Numbered from the stretch's first letter, positions 7,389 to 18,375 are shown. The stretch: 43,799 bases of DNA from an uncultured Bacilli bacterium (GCA_947629815.1 CANRFG010000007.1:1-43799); one strand, 5' to 3'. The notes: generated by a model not told the origin, from the sequence alone. Made by a program: numbers and translations.

Positions 7389-7694
7389 ATGCAAATATGG
7401 GTTGGTTTAATATGTACTGTTGCCGGTATAATAATAAGCTCTGCTACTTTTTACATTAATCAAAAAACAAGGGTAAAAAATGATATAACTTCAAATGCAG
7501 AAAGAAATATAAGATTAGAAGTAAAAATAGATAATATTCATAATAATTTAAATCAAATAATGGTGGAACAAAAAGAAATATCAAATGTATTAAATAAGTT
7601 AAATGAAAAAGTTGCGTTACTTGAACAATTTATGAATGAGCTAGAAAAAAGAATAAATAGATTAGAAAGCGCAAGTGATATGAAAAATGGTTAA
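7389..7694 (+). CDS. Phage-type XhlA-like membrane/coiled-coil protein
   Basis: N-terminal TM followed by coiled coil; overlaps start of the next holin-like ORF. Confidence 0.5.
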   Translation: MQIWVGLICTVAGIIISSATFYINQKTRVKNDITSNAERNIRLEVKIDNIHNNLNQIMVEQKEISNVLNKLNEKVALLEQFMNELEKRINRLESASDMKNG

Positions 7695-8025
7695 TATAAC
7701 AACAACTTTATATATGATATTATTACTAGGAATTACAGTGTTAATAAATACAATTTTAGGAGTACTTATTGCTTCTTCAAACAAAGAATTTAATATTAAA
7801 AAATTATTATATGGAATATTAAAATCAATTATAGTAGCAATTTGTTTATTTTTATTTACTCTTACATTAGAATTACTTCCTTTAGTGTTATCTAAAGTAA
7901 ATATACAAATACCAGATGGAATACCTGAAGTAATAGAAATCGTTGTTACATGTTTAACTGCTTATAAAAAATATGCTTTAGACTGCTTTGAAAAATTTAA
8001 ACTTATTTTAAATGGTACAATATAA
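7687..8025 (+). CDS. Holin-like membrane protein
   Basis: Small multi-TM protein overlapping the XhlA-like ORF. Confidence 0.5.
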   Translation: MVNITTTLYMILLLGITVLINTILGVLIASSNKEFNIKKLLYGILKSIIVAICLFLFTLTLELLPLVLSKVNIQIPDGIPEVIEIVVTCLTAYKKYALDCFEKFKLILNGTI

Positions 8026-8089
8026 AATAAAAATTATTGTAAGTATAATAAAAAACAAATAACTGCAAAAAATATTAAAGGTGATTATA

Positions 8090-9025
8090 GTGAAAATAAG
8101 ACTAGGTTATGTGGCACTTTCAAAAACATTGGATATAACATCATCCAAAACAATTACATATACCAATTATTTAAAAGAAAAAAATATAGAAAAAATATAT
8201 GAAATAATAAATGAAAATTTAGAAAATTTATATAGCATTTTAAACTATAATTTAAAAAATAATATACATTTTTATAGAATGAGTTCTAAATTAATACCAC
8301 TTGTAAATTTAGAAGGAGTAGATTTTGATTATATAAATAAATATAAAGATAAATATAAAAAAATATCTAAAATAATAAATGAAAATAATATGAGAGTAGA
8401 TTTTCATCCAGACCAGTTCACTATTTTAAATAGTACAAAAAAAGAAGTAGTAGAAAATACAATTAAAATATTAGAACATCACTATAAATTATTAGAAGCA
8501 ATGAATATTAAAAATAAAATAATAGTTTTACATTTAGGTAGTAGTGTCTTTGGAAAAGAAAATTCAATAAAAAGATTTATAAACAATTTTAATAAATTAC
8601 CAAAACATATTACAAATTGTATAGCGCTTGAAAATGATGACAAAATATATAATATTGAAGATATAATCAATGTATCAAAACAATTAGATATACCAATCGT
8701 GTTAGACATACATCACCATAACTGTAATAATATAAAATCTATAGAATATTACCTTGATGATGTCATTAAATCTTGGAAGTATGAAAATCCCAAAATTCAT
8801 TTTTCCACCCCCAAAAATAAAACTAAAAAAGACTTTAGAAGTCATAATGAATATATAAATGTTGATGATTTTATAGATTTTATAAATATATTAAAAAAAT
8901 ATGATAAAGATATAGATATAATGTTAGAAGCAAAAGGAAAAGACGAAGCATTATTTAGATTGGTTAGATTGTTAAAATATAAAACAAATTTTAAATTTAT
9001 TGACGAAACTACATTTATAGTTTAA
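8090..9025 (+). CDS. uvsE: UV damage endonuclease UvsE/UVDE
   Basis: RLGYVALS...RMSSKLIPL...FHPDQF...LHLGS...LENDD...LDIHHH...MLEAKGKD; probable GTG start at 8090. Confidence 0.93.
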   Translation: MKIRLGYVALSKTLDITSSKTITYTNYLKEKNIEKIYEIINENLENLYSILNYNLKNNIHFYRMSSKLIPLVNLEGVDFDYINKYKDKYKKISKIINENNMRVDFHPDQFTILNSTKKEVVENTIKILEHHYKLLEAMNIKNKIIVLHLGSSVFGKENSIKRFINNFNKLPKHITNCIALENDDKIYNIEDIINVSKQLDIPIVLDIHHHNCNNIKSIEYYLDDVIKSWKYENPKIHFSTPKNKTKKDFRSHNEYINVDDFIDFINILKKYDKDIDIMLEAKGKDEALFRLVRLLKYKTNFKFIDETTFIV

Positions 9026-9049
9026 TACATATAATATATTGGTGATTAG

Positions 9050-9670
9050 ATGTTTATAGCGCATCGAGGAAATGGAAAACATAAATTTTTAGAAAATACT
9101 AAGGAAGCTATTATTAATGTTTTAAATGAAGATGTTGATGGAGTAGAATTTGATATTAGAATGACTAAGGATAAAAAATTTGTAATACATCATGACCCAA
9201 TAGTAAAAGGATTAATAATAAAATTTACTAAATTAAAAGATTTAAAAAAAATATATTTAAAAGATAATATAAAAATATCTACATTGCAAGAAGTTTTAAG
9301 CAAATTAAAAACTGATAAAAAAATATTAATAGAAATAAAATCCGAATTAGATGATTATGATTTAATTACAAAAAATTTATATAACATATTAAAAAAACAT
9401 AAATTGAACATATATTTATGCAGTTTTAATAAAAAAGTAGTTGATAGTTTAATTTCAAAATTCGATAAAGTAGGATTAATAGTAGGATATTATATAAATA
9501 AAGATGACTTAATAAATAGTTATAATTACAATATAATACATTATGATTATAGGAATAAAATAGATAAAACTAAAGAAACTTTTATATTCACAATAAATGA
9601 TAAAGATAAATTAAAAAATATAAATTATAAATCAAATATAATTACAGATAGGTACTATTTAATCAAATAG
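9050..9670 (+). CDS. Glycerophosphodiester phosphodiesterase family protein
   Basis: AHRGN...ENT.EAI...GVEFDIRMTKD...HHDP. Confidence 0.9.
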   Translation: MFIAHRGNGKHKFLENTKEAIINVLNEDVDGVEFDIRMTKDKKFVIHHDPIVKGLIIKFTKLKDLKKIYLKDNIKISTLQEVLSKLKTDKKILIEIKSELDDYDLITKNLYNILKKHKLNIYLCSFNKKVVDSLISKFDKVGLIVGYYINKDDLINSYNYNIIHYDYRNKIDKTKETFIFTINDKDKLKNINYKSNIITDRYYLIK

Positions 9671-10123
9671 TACTTTTTCTATTATTACTGTTGAATTTTC
9701 ATCTATTTGTTTGATTATTTTTCTTACTTTATTTTTATTTTTTCTTTTTGTTAAAATTACCATTTTATCAGCCTCATTAAGTTCTATTATTTTATAATTG
9801 TTTGTAATTAAAATATTTTTAATTTTATTCTTTAATTTTGAATTTATAACACATGTAATCATAATGTTTCCCATGGCCATTTTTTGTTCTATTAAACTTC
9901 CAATATAAGAACCAATAGAAGAACCTAATATAAAAGCAATAGCCTTAAAATAATCTTTATTTATATCTATTATTACAATACTTGTAGTTACAATCCAAAC
10001 AATAGATATAAATACTTGCAATATAGCGCCCATTATTTTTCTTCCATTAGCAACTACTATTACTCTAAGCGTACCTAAAGCACTTTCTATAACCTTTGAT
10101 AAGAATATAAAAAAATATATCAT
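9659..10123 (-). CDS. UPF0316 / DUF5698 membrane protein
   Basis: VIESALGTLRVIVVANGRKIMGAILQVFIS; TM segments plus C-terminal domain. Confidence 0.75.
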   Translation of the reverse strand: MIYFFIFLSKVIESALGTLRVIVVANGRKIMGAILQVFISIVWIVTTSIVIIDINKDYFKAIAFILGSSIGSYIGSLIEQKMAMGNIMITCVINSKLKNKIKNILITNNYKIIELNEADKMVILTKRKNKNKVRKIIKQIDENSTVIIEKVLFD

Positions 10124-11292
10124 ATACTAACTCCTGTATAATAATGTTTTAAAATTTGTATATAGTTATATCCCATCTTTGCCATTTCGTTTGCGCCATA
10201 TTGACTCATTCCAATGCCATGACCATATCCATGTGTTGTAATAGTTACACTATTATTATCAATGTCTATACTAAAATCAGTAGAATATAATTTTAGAAGT
10301 TTTTTGAATTCGATACCTTTGTATATTTTATTATTAACTATTATATTTTTAACTCTTCCAGATTTATTTCGTGTTATTTTATATTTAATTGATTTTTGTA
10401 CATTTAATCCTAGTAATGTACAAAATTCTTCTATTGAAAAATTAACTTTATTTTCAAATGATTTGGAATTTTTATCAAAACTGCTATCAACACTTTTTAA
10501 ATATGGTATATACTTTCCCAATACATTTATGCTATCTTCTGTTTTACCATTACTTATAAGGTGGTAAATCGCATTTATATAATTATTTTTATATTTTATT
10601 ACTTGACCTTTTGTAGTAGTAACTGCTTCTTTTATTTTTTTATAATATTTGTTAAAATTTTTCTCCCATTGTAATTTTAATTGTGATATATCTTTATAAC
10701 TTTGAGTTGAAAAAACTTTAAATTTTTTATTTTCATGAATATTTTTAAGTGCATGTGTTCTGCAAACAACTGCTTGTGCCTTAAGGGCTTCAATGTTAAA
10801 TGTCGCAGGCATTTGTGAACTTACTACACCTATTATGTAATCTTCTAATTTTAGTTTAAGTATATTACCATTATTTCTATACAATGTAACTATAATTTCA
10901 TTATTTTGTTTTACATTTGTCTTTTTGTTTACATCATTTTTGCGTTCATTTTCAAAAATATTACCTTTTACCTTACTATTACATTGTATATTTATTTCAT
11001 AATCTGTTAAATTATTGTTATTAAAATCATGAATTATAATTTTTGTAATATAATCATATACTGCTTTTTGACTCAAACTTTCTATTTTAAGTGGATTTAT
11101 AAGTAGTGTACAAATTATTATTCCAGATGATACAATAAAAATTTTTTCCCCTTTAAAATTTATATTTTTTATAAACTTTTTAATTGTTAAAAATAAAGTT
11201 TCTTTTTTTTTATTTTCAAATTTATTGAAGTCAATATATAAAAATAAAATGTCTTCATTTTTTTGCTTTATTATTTTATATCCACTAATCAT
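10120..11292 (-). CDS. spoIID: SpoIID/LytB-domain protein (stage II sporulation protein D)
   Basis: LEDYIIGVVSSQMPATFNIEALKAQAVVCRTHAL and GHGIGMSQYGANEMA. Confidence 0.88.
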   Translation of the reverse strand: MISGYKIIKQKNEDILFLYIDFNKFENKKKETLFLTIKKFIKNINFKGEKIFIVSSGIIICTLLINPLKIESLSQKAVYDYITKIIIHDFNNNNLTDYEINIQCNSKVKGNIFENERKNDVNKKTNVKQNNEIIVTLYRNNGNILKLKLEDYIIGVVSSQMPATFNIEALKAQAVVCRTHALKNIHENKKFKVFSTQSYKDISQLKLQWEKNFNKYYKKIKEAVTTTKGQVIKYKNNYINAIYHLISNGKTEDSINVLGKYIPYLKSVDSSFDKNSKSFENKVNFSIEEFCTLLGLNVQKSIKYKITRNKSGRVKNIIVNNKIYKGIEFKKLLKLYSTDFSIDIDNNSVTITTHGYGHGIGMSQYGANEMAKMGYNYIQILKHYYTGVSI

Positions 11293-11468
11293 AGAAATCA
11301 CCAATTTTATTATTTGTAAAAAAGTAAAAAAAATACAATTGTTATTAATATTAAGGTATATTGTAATTAATTTAATTTATTGTGCATAAATTTATTACAT
11401 GGAAAAATAAAAAAAGTATTAAAAAATGTCGAAATTTGTGATATCATTATATAGTAGAGGTGATTGTT

Positions 11469-13184
11469 ATGGATTCAATATTATTGATACTTATTACAAT
11501 ATATGTAGTTGCCGTAGTTTCATCTGTATTAGTTCTTAATATTATACAAAATTATAAAAGTTCTAAAGTTAGAAAGCGTTTAGATGCATTAGAAATACAA
11601 AAAAATGAAATAAATAGTATGCCTATCGCACCTGAACTTTCTAAACTTGAAGCATTTTTAAAAAATGAAAAATTAGAAGGTATGTATTCTGAATGGAAAG
11701 ATAGACTTAATGATATTAAAGATAATCAAATACCTAAAATAACTGAAATGATTATTGAAACTGACTTTGTTCTAAGTCAAAAAGATTATAAAAATGTTTT
11801 ACATAAATTAGCTAAGCTTGAACTTGAACTTTGCAAAGTTCAAACAGATTCTACAAATTTACTTGATGAGATTAAAGAAATAACAGGTAGTGAAGAAAAA
11901 AATCGAGCAATAATTACTGATTTAAAATCACAATATAGGCAATTATATACTAAGTTTACTGAAACAGAAACTGAATTTGGTGATATAGCTAAACCTGTAC
12001 ATTTACAATTTGAAAAAATATCAAAGAATTTTGAGGCTTTTGAGCAAGCCATGGAAAATAATGAATATATAGAAGTTACTAAAATAATTAGGTCAATTGA
12101 CGATATGCTTAAACATATGCAAACAATAATTGAAGAAGTACCTGCTATTGTTGTTATGGCAAATAGTGTAATTCCAAATAAAATAAAAGATTTACAGGCA
12201 GAATATAAAAAAATGGTAGAAGCAGGCTATCCACTTGATTATTTAAATGTTGAATATAATATAGAAGAAGCAAATAAAAAAATAAAAGAAATTGTAGATA
12301 ATGCAAAAGTATTAAATTTGGAAGATGGATTATTTGAACTTAAAGTATTGCTTGAATATTTTGATTCAATGTTTAATGATTTTGAAAAGGAAAAAATTGA
12401 TTGTAGTAACTATGATGAAACAAACAACAAATTTAAAAATAAATTAAGAAAACTTGATGAATTAATGAAAGATATTTTCTCTCAAATAAATGACATAAAA
12501 AATATTTATAATTTATCACCAGAGGATATTAAATTACTAGAAGATTCAAGAGTAGACTTAGATAAATTAAAAGATGATTATAAGTTACTTATGGACCATA
12601 CAAGAAATAATACTTTTGCTTTTTCAAAATTGACTAGAGAAATAGATAACTTATTTAATCGATTAATTGTAATAGAAGATAGAGTTGATAATACATTAGA
12701 TGTAATTGGTGGAATGAGAGAAGATGAAGCAAGAGCAAGACAACAATTAGAAGAGATAAAAACAATACTTAAAAATTCAAAAAATAAAATTAGAGAATAT
12801 AATTTACCTGTTATTCCAAAAGTATACTTTGTCGAACTTAAAGAAGCACAAGCAGCAATTAAAGAGATAATCAAAGAACTTGATAAGAAACCAATAACTA
12901 TAGAAACTTTGAATACAAGAGTTGATACTGCAAGAGATTTAGTTTTAAAGCTATTTACTAGAACTAAAGAAATGATGAAAACAGCTATGTTTGCAGAAAT
13001 GGCTATTGTTTATGGAAATAGATACAGAAGTTCTATTGAGGACTTAGATAAATGTTTATCAACTTCAGAAATGTTATTTTTTAAGGGAGAATATAAAAAA
13101 TCTTTAGAATTAAGTATAAATTCTTTGAATAGAATAGAACATGGAATATATGATAAACTTTTAAAACTATATGGTGTTGAATAA
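11469..13184 (+). CDS. ezrA: Septation ring formation regulator EzrA
   Basis: N-terminal TM then long coiled coil with EzrA-type segments (LEAFLKNEKLEGMYSEWKDRLNDI); ATG 11469 with GAGGTG RBS. Confidence 0.85.
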   Translation: MDSILLILITIYVVAVVSSVLVLNIIQNYKSSKVRKRLDALEIQKNEINSMPIAPELSKLEAFLKNEKLEGMYSEWKDRLNDIKDNQIPKITEMIIETDFVLSQKDYKNVLHKLAKLELELCKVQTDSTNLLDEIKEITGSEEKNRAIITDLKSQYRQLYTKFTETETEFGDIAKPVHLQFEKISKNFEAFEQAMENNEYIEVTKIIRSIDDMLKHMQTIIEEVPAIVVMANSVIPNKIKDLQAEYKKMVEAGYPLDYLNVEYNIEEANKKIKEIVDNAKVLNLEDGLFELKVLLEYFDSMFNDFEKEKIDCSNYDETNNKFKNKLRKLDELMKDIFSQINDIKNIYNLSPEDIKLLEDSRVDLDKLKDDYKLLMDHTRNNTFAFSKLTREIDNLFNRLIVIEDRVDNTLDVIGGMREDEARARQQLEEIKTILKNSKNKIREYNLPVIPKVYFVELKEAQAAIKEIIKELDKKPITIETLNTRVDTARDLVLKLFTRTKEMMKTAMFAEMAIVYGNRYRSSIEDLDKCLSTSEMLFFKGEYKKSLELSINSLNRIEHGIYDKLLKLYGVE

Positions 13185-13260
13185 CTATATAGTTTTTTAT
13201 TGTTTAGTAAATCAAATTGTGTTATAATTCTATAATAGAGTAAGCATGGGAGGTGAGCCT

Positions 13261-16200
13261 ATGAGGTATGATAGTAATTATAATCCAGTGGATGAATTAT
13301 TTGGAAAGCAAAGAGATACAAATGCTAATAATTTGAATGTAAGTAATATAAATGGGAATATGCAAACAAGTTTAAATAATTCTAATAATAGTGATAAAAA
13401 TATAATGTCACAAAGTATAAATGAAAATAATCAACAAAACAATACAAATTTTTATAATGCAAATAATATGAATAGTACAAATAGTACTCAAAATACTATG
13501 ATATACGATAATGGATATAATTCAAATGATATTAAAAATAAAAAACATAAAAAAATAAATTATTTGGTTGTTTTTGGAATACTATTATTTATATTAATAA
13601 CTATAGTAATAGTGATATTTGTACTAAACATAAGAAAACAAGAAGAGGAAATAAAAGAAGAAGTGTCAATATTGACAGATAAAATAGAAATAAGTGCGAC
13701 AGGATTTGAATTTGACTCACCATTTGACCAAAGTAAATTAGTATATAATTTAAATATAGATACAAAAAAAGTCCAAATAAAATGTACAAAAAAAGAGAGA
13801 GTAGAAGGCTGTAATAAACTAGTAGATATGAGTGATAAAACTAGTTATGACCATATAATAAAATATACAACACTACTAGGAGATGTGTATACATATACGA
13901 TACATATAACAAGAGGGGAACAAAAAGGGCCAATAAAAATAGACTCATTGTTAGTAGATAATACAGATTATACAAGTGGGAAAAATAAAGTAGTAGTAAA
14001 TGCAGAATCAGAAAATAAAAAAAATCTACAATATTCATTTGATGGAGGAAACACATGGCAAGAAAGTAATGAATATGAAGTAGAAGAAAATACAGAATTA
14101 GATATAGTAGTAAAAGATGAAGATAATAATATAACAGAAAATAAAACAGTAGAAGTTGAGAATATAGATAAAGAAAAACCAACAGTAACATTATCAATAA
14201 AATCGAAAACAACAAATAAAATAGTATTATATGCAGATGCAAGGGATGAGACATCGGGGGTATCAGGATATAGTTGGAATAATTCTGAATATACAAATAA
14301 TAGTACATATGAAGTAACAAAAGCAGGAACATATACAGTAAAAGTAAAAGATGAAGCAGGAAATGTATCAGAAGAAGCAAAAATAATAATACCAGAAAGT
14401 GAATTTAATAAAAAAGTAGAAAAAGTAAAAATGACATATACTGTAACAATAGAAGGTAATGGAGCGAGCGTAGAAAAAACAAACGTAAGTTGTACGACAA
14501 CAGAATCTGAATGTACAGTAACATTACCAAAAATAAATAGAGATGGATGGACGATAATAGGATATTCATCAACACCAAATTCACAGACATCGTCATATTC
14601 AAATCAACAACAAATAAAAATAACACAAGATATGAAATTATATGCAATAACAAGAAAAGAAATAAAAGTGACATATAATTCAAATGGAGCAACACTAAGT
14701 GGAGGAAAAGAAAATTGTTATATATATAATAAAGATACAAAATGCAAAATAAAGACACCAACAATAACAAGAAGTGGATGGGAAGGAGTTGGCTATTCAG
14801 ATAATGCAAATGCAACAACAGCAGCTTATGGACAATCACAAGACATAGAAATATCTTCAAATATAAATTTATATGCAATAACATCTAAAAAAGTAATTAT
14901 TACACTAGATAAGAATGGTGCAACAAGTATTGGAAAAAACTCCATTGAATGTAGTATATATAATAGTTCAAATTCATGTACAGTAACGCTTCCAACAATA
15001 ACAATTACAGGTGGAAATGTTATTGGATGGTCAGATGATAAAAATTCTACAACTGCTCAATATAAAGTTAATGAGAAAATAAGCGTTTCAAATAATAAAA
15101 CATTATATGCTATAACTAAAAAAACAGTAACATACACTATTACTTATGATGCAAATGGAGGTATAAATCCACCCCCAAAACAAACAAAAACTTCAGGTAA
15201 TCCAATTTCTATTTCAACAACCACGCCAATTAAGATAGGATATAAATTTTTAGGTTGGAGTACAAATAAAACAGGAAGTGTTAATTACAAAAGTGGTGAT
15301 AAATATACATCAGATAAAAACTTATATTTGTATGCTATATGGCAAGATTTGTATATAGATAATACTTCATATACGCATAATAGTATAACTAAATCAGATA
15401 AATTGTTATTTAACAAGACAACACAATCTGGTATATATAATTATGCGCCAACTGCAATTAAAGATGACAATGGAGAAATTCATATCTTTTATGTTGGAAA
15501 CAAAGATAGTCGTAGTAATGTGGACCACATATATCATAGAACAGTAAAGAAAAATAGTTCAACAGGATATTATTATTCAAGTGAAAATTTGCTTTTAACG
15601 CATAGTAGTAGTGGTTGGGACAGTGTCCAAGCTTGCGACCCAACTATTATAAAAGGTAACTTTAAATATAATGGTGTATCTTATAAATACTTAATGGTAT
15701 ATCTTGGTGTTGCTAATCATAATAATTCCTTAAATGAAATAGGCTTAGCTGTATCTAATAATTTAAATTCACAATTTATAAGAGTATCAACAAATGCACC
15801 ATTTATTAAATATCCAGCTAATTCTGCTTGGGGAGTAGGACAACCTACTGCAGTTAATTTAGATGGAAATGATAGAGTACTAATATCATATACACAAGGA
15901 TTAACAAATAAAACAAGTCAATATTTTGGAATATATGATTTATCAAATTTAAATAGTCCAACAGTAATAAAAAGCCCTGTTGAGATTTCCACAGTAGGTT
16001 CATTATCGTATATATCAAATGCAGATATTGCAATAGATTTAGTTAATGATAAAATATGGATGACTGCTCATCAAGGAAAAACATATGAAAAAAATAGTGT
16101 TACAGGAACTACTAATTATGTTCCTACAAAATCAATGGTAATGAGTAAAAAGTTAAATTTAAAATCGTTTAATTCATTAACGGATGCAGTTTATAATGCA

Positions 16201-16401
16201 TTAACAACTTCAACAAATCCTTGGAGTTCAACAGAATTATCAAATAGTAGTTATTTAATTCATAATACAGGATTTATTAGAGATGGCTACGGATATATAA
16301 ATGGAACAAGTAATATATATAATAATTTATTAATTAGTACAGCTTCTAAAAATGGAAGCCAAACTGACCAATTATATAGTTATCAAATTCGTTTATATTA
16401 A
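13261..16401 (+). CDS. Large membrane-anchored surface protein: Asn-rich cytoplasmic N-terminus, TM, Ig-like and Listeria-Bacteroides-type repeats, C-terminal beta-propeller/glycosidase-like domain
   Basis: TM VFGILLFILITIVIVIFVL; repeats like TYDANGG...GYKFLGWSTN...YAIW; C-terminal DPTIIKGNFKYNG.SYKYLMVYLGVA. Confidence 0.75.
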   Translation: MRYDSNYNPVDELFGKQRDTNANNLNVSNINGNMQTSLNNSNNSDKNIMSQSINENNQQNNTNFYNANNMNSTNSTQNTMIYDNGYNSNDIKNKKHKKINYLVVFGILLFILITIVIVIFVLNIRKQEEEIKEEVSILTDKIEISATGFEFDSPFDQSKLVYNLNIDTKKVQIKCTKKERVEGCNKLVDMSDKTSYDHIIKYTTLLGDVYTYTIHITRGEQKGPIKIDSLLVDNTDYTSGKNKVVVNAESENKKNLQYSFDGGNTWQESNEYEVEENTELDIVVKDEDNNITENKTVEVENIDKEKPTVTLSIKSKTTNKIVLYADARDETSGVSGYSWNNSEYTNNSTYEVTKAGTYTVKVKDEAGNVSEEAKIIIPESEFNKKVEKVKMTYTVTIEGNGASVEKTNVSCTTTESECTVTLPKINRDGWTIIGYSSTPNSQTSSYSNQQQIKITQDMKLYAITRKEIKVTYNSNGATLSGGKENCYIYNKDTKCKIKTPTITRSGWEGVGYSDNANATTAAYGQSQDIEISSNINLYAITSKKVIITLDKNGATSIGKNSIECSIYNSSNSCTVTLPTITITGGNVIGWSDDKNSTTAQYKVNEKISVSNNKTLYAITKKTVTYTITYDANGGINPPPKQTKTSGNPISISTTTPIKIGYKFLGWSTNKTGSVNYKSGDKYTSDKNLYLYAIWQDLYIDNTSYTHNSITKSDKLLFNKTTQSGIYNYAPTAIKDDNGEIHIFYVGNKDSRSNVDHIYHRTVKKNSSTGYYYSSENLLLTHSSSGWDSVQACDPTIIKGNFKYNGVSYKYLMVYLGVANHNNSLNEIGLAVSNNLNSQFIRVSTNAPFIKYPANSAWGVGQPTAVNLDGNDRVLISYTQGLTNKTSQYFGIYDLSNLNSPTVIKSPVEISTVGSLSYISNADIAIDLVNDKIWMTAHQGKTYEKNSVTGTTNYVPTKSMVMSKKLNLKSFNSLTDAVYNALTTSTNPWSSTELSNSSYLIHNTGFIRDGYGYINGTSNIYNNLLISTASKNGSQTDQLYSYQIRLY

Positions 16402-16484
16402 ATTAAAAACAGCAAATATATTTTGCTGATTTTTTCTATTGATAATATTTAAAAATTTTGATATTCTTTTAAAAGAGGTGAATT

Positions 16485-17657
16485 ATGCAAAAACTATTAT
16501 TAATAAAATATGGTGAATTAACAACTAAAAAAGGCAATAGAAAATTTTTTATAAAAACATTATGTAAAAATATAGAAAAAAAACTAGATGGAATTGAATA
16601 TAAAATGGAACAAAATTTATCATGCATGTATATATATATAAATTCTTCAGATTTAGATTTAGTATTAAATAAATTACTTAAAGTTTTTGGTATTCATAGT
16701 ATAGCTGTTTGTGAAAAAGTAAATAATAATATTGAAGATATAGGAAATAAAACAGTAGAAATTTTAAAAGACAAAAAATTTAAGACATTTAAAATAGAAA
16801 CAAAAAGGTCAGATAAAACATTTCCTATTAATTCATTAGAAGTAAGTTCAAAAATAGGTGGATATGTTTTAAAAAACATAGAGTGTTTAGTAGATGTGCA
16901 TAATCCAGATATTGTAGTAAACATAGAAATAAGAAAAGAAGGAACTTATATATACTCAGATTTAATTAATGGACTTGGTGGATATCCTGTTGGAATACAG
17001 GGAAAAGGACTTCTTATGTTAAGTGGCGGTATTGATAGCCCTGTTTCTGGATACTTATCATTAAAAAGAGGAGTAGATATAGAATGTTTATATTTTGAAT
17101 CTCCACCACATACAAGTATAGAAGCAAAAAATAAAGTTTTAAAACTTGCGCAAATACTAAGTGAATATTCATCAAATATAAGAGTACATGTAGTACCATT
17201 TACAGAAATTCAAGAACAAATTTACAAAAATTCAGTTGATAGTTATATTATAACCATTATGAGAAGAATGATGTATAGAATAGCTGATAGATATTCAAAA
17301 AAAATAAAATGTAAAGTTATATTAAATGGTGAAAGTATAGGTCAAGTAGCAAGTCAAACATTAACTAGTATGGTAGTTATAAATAATGTTACAAATACTC
17401 CTGTTATAAGACCTGTTGCTTGTATGGATAAATTAGAAATAATAGAAATATCAAAAAAAATAAAAGCATACGAAACAAGCATTTTACCATTTGAAGATTG
17501 TTGTACTATATTTTTACCAAAGCATCCTATAATAAATCCAGAACTTAAAAAATGTATTGAAATAGAACAAAAATTTGATTATGAAAAACTCATAAATGAA
17601 GCTATAAATAATATAGAAATAATAAATATAAAAGCTCAAAAAAATGATTTGTTGTAA
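16485..17657 (+). CDS. thiI: tRNA 4-thiouridine synthase ThiI
   Basis: [35 protein letters not shown]-loop. Confidence 0.95.
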   Translation: MQKLLLIKYGELTTKKGNRKFFIKTLCKNIEKKLDGIEYKMEQNLSCMYIYINSSDLDLVLNKLLKVFGIHSIAVCEKVNNNIEDIGNKTVEILKDKKFKTFKIETKRSDKTFPINSLEVSSKIGGYVLKNIECLVDVHNPDIVVNIEIRKEGTYIYSDLINGLGGYPVGIQGKGLLMLSGGIDSPVSGYLSLKRGVDIECLYFESPPHTSIEAKNKVLKLAQILSEYSSNIRVHVVPFTEIQEQIYKNSVDSYIITIMRRMMYRIADRYSKKIKCKVILNGESIGQVASQTLTSMVVINNVTNTPVIRPVACMDKLEIIEISKKIKAYETSILPFEDCCTIFLPKHPIINPELKKCIEIEQKFDYEKLINEAINNIEIINIKAQKNDLL

Positions 17658-17734
17658 ACCATAATTTACCAATAAAAAAAATGTATGAAATCACAACTTG
17701 TACACATGATATTAGTGTACAGGAGGTGAAAACC

Positions 17735-17944
17735 ATGAATAAATCAAGTAACAGTAAATTAGTAGTTGCTGGAGCAAAACAAGCTATCGAAAGAATGAAA
17801 TATGAAATAGCTAGTGAATTAGGAGTTAACCTAGGACCAGATGCAACTTCAAGAGCTAATGGATCAGTTGGTGGAGAAATCACTAAGAGATTAGTTCAAA
17901 TGGGTGAACAACATTTAGGTGGTTCAAATTACCAAGCAAAATAA
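17735..17944 (+). CDS. Alpha/beta-type small acid-soluble spore protein
   Basis: [51 protein letters not shown] before ATG 17735. Confidence 0.95.
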   Translation: MNKSSNSKLVVAGAKQAIERMKYEIASELGVNLGPDATSRANGSVGGEITKRLVQMGEQHLGGSNYQAK

Positions 17945-18186
17945 TGAAATTGGACAGTTGAAATAACTGTCTTTTTTTAAAAAAAGTTAAAAAAAGATGC
18001 AAAAGTTATACAAAATAATGAAATTTGGACAAAATTTATTAAATGCATCTCCTTTATTATTTTTAGCAGTTAAATCTATTATATTAGTGACATAAATTAC
18101 TATTATTATATAATAAATATTGGTATTAATTGGTTCGTTAAATAAGGTTTAATTGGGCATAATATTAATAAAGGAAGGTGAATTTA

Positions 18187-18375
18187 ATGAGTAATAAATT
18201 AATTGTTCCTGGAAGTAAACAAGCAATTGAAAATTTAAAATATGAAATTGCAAATGAACTTGGAATAACATTAGGTGCTGATACATCTAGTAGATTAAAT
18301 GGCACAGTAGGTGGGTATATGACTAAAAAATTAGTAGAACTTGGAAAACAATATTATACTGATACAAATAAATAA
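18187..18375 (+). CDS. Alpha/beta-type small acid-soluble spore protein
   Basis: KQAIENLKYEIANELGITLGADTSSRLNGTVGGYMTKKLVE. Confidence 0.95.
   Translation: MSNKLIVPGSKQAIENLKYEIANELGITLGADTSSRLNGTVGGYMTKKLVELGKQYYTDTNK

Noticed and set aside
11427-11433. Single TGTCGAA (0A box-like) upstream of ezrA, and TTCGACA at 37238-37244
   Set aside because: A 7-mer occurs several times in 44 kb, including inside coding sequences; the 37238 copy is explained by the CIRCE-like element. Not enough alone to claim Spo0A control.
13601-15643. Long minus-strand ORFs (13601-13789, 13841-14380, 14405-14884, 15458-15643)
   Set aside because: Leu/Tyr/His-rich translations antisense to a clear gene; explained by A-ending codon bias removing antisense stops.
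17699-17718. TGTACAC-N-GTGTACA inverted repeat and possible SigG -35/-10 (TGTATG / CATGATA) before the first SASP gene
   Set aside because: Plausible, but the -10 to RBS distance is very short and forespore promoter consensus is too loose to call by eye.
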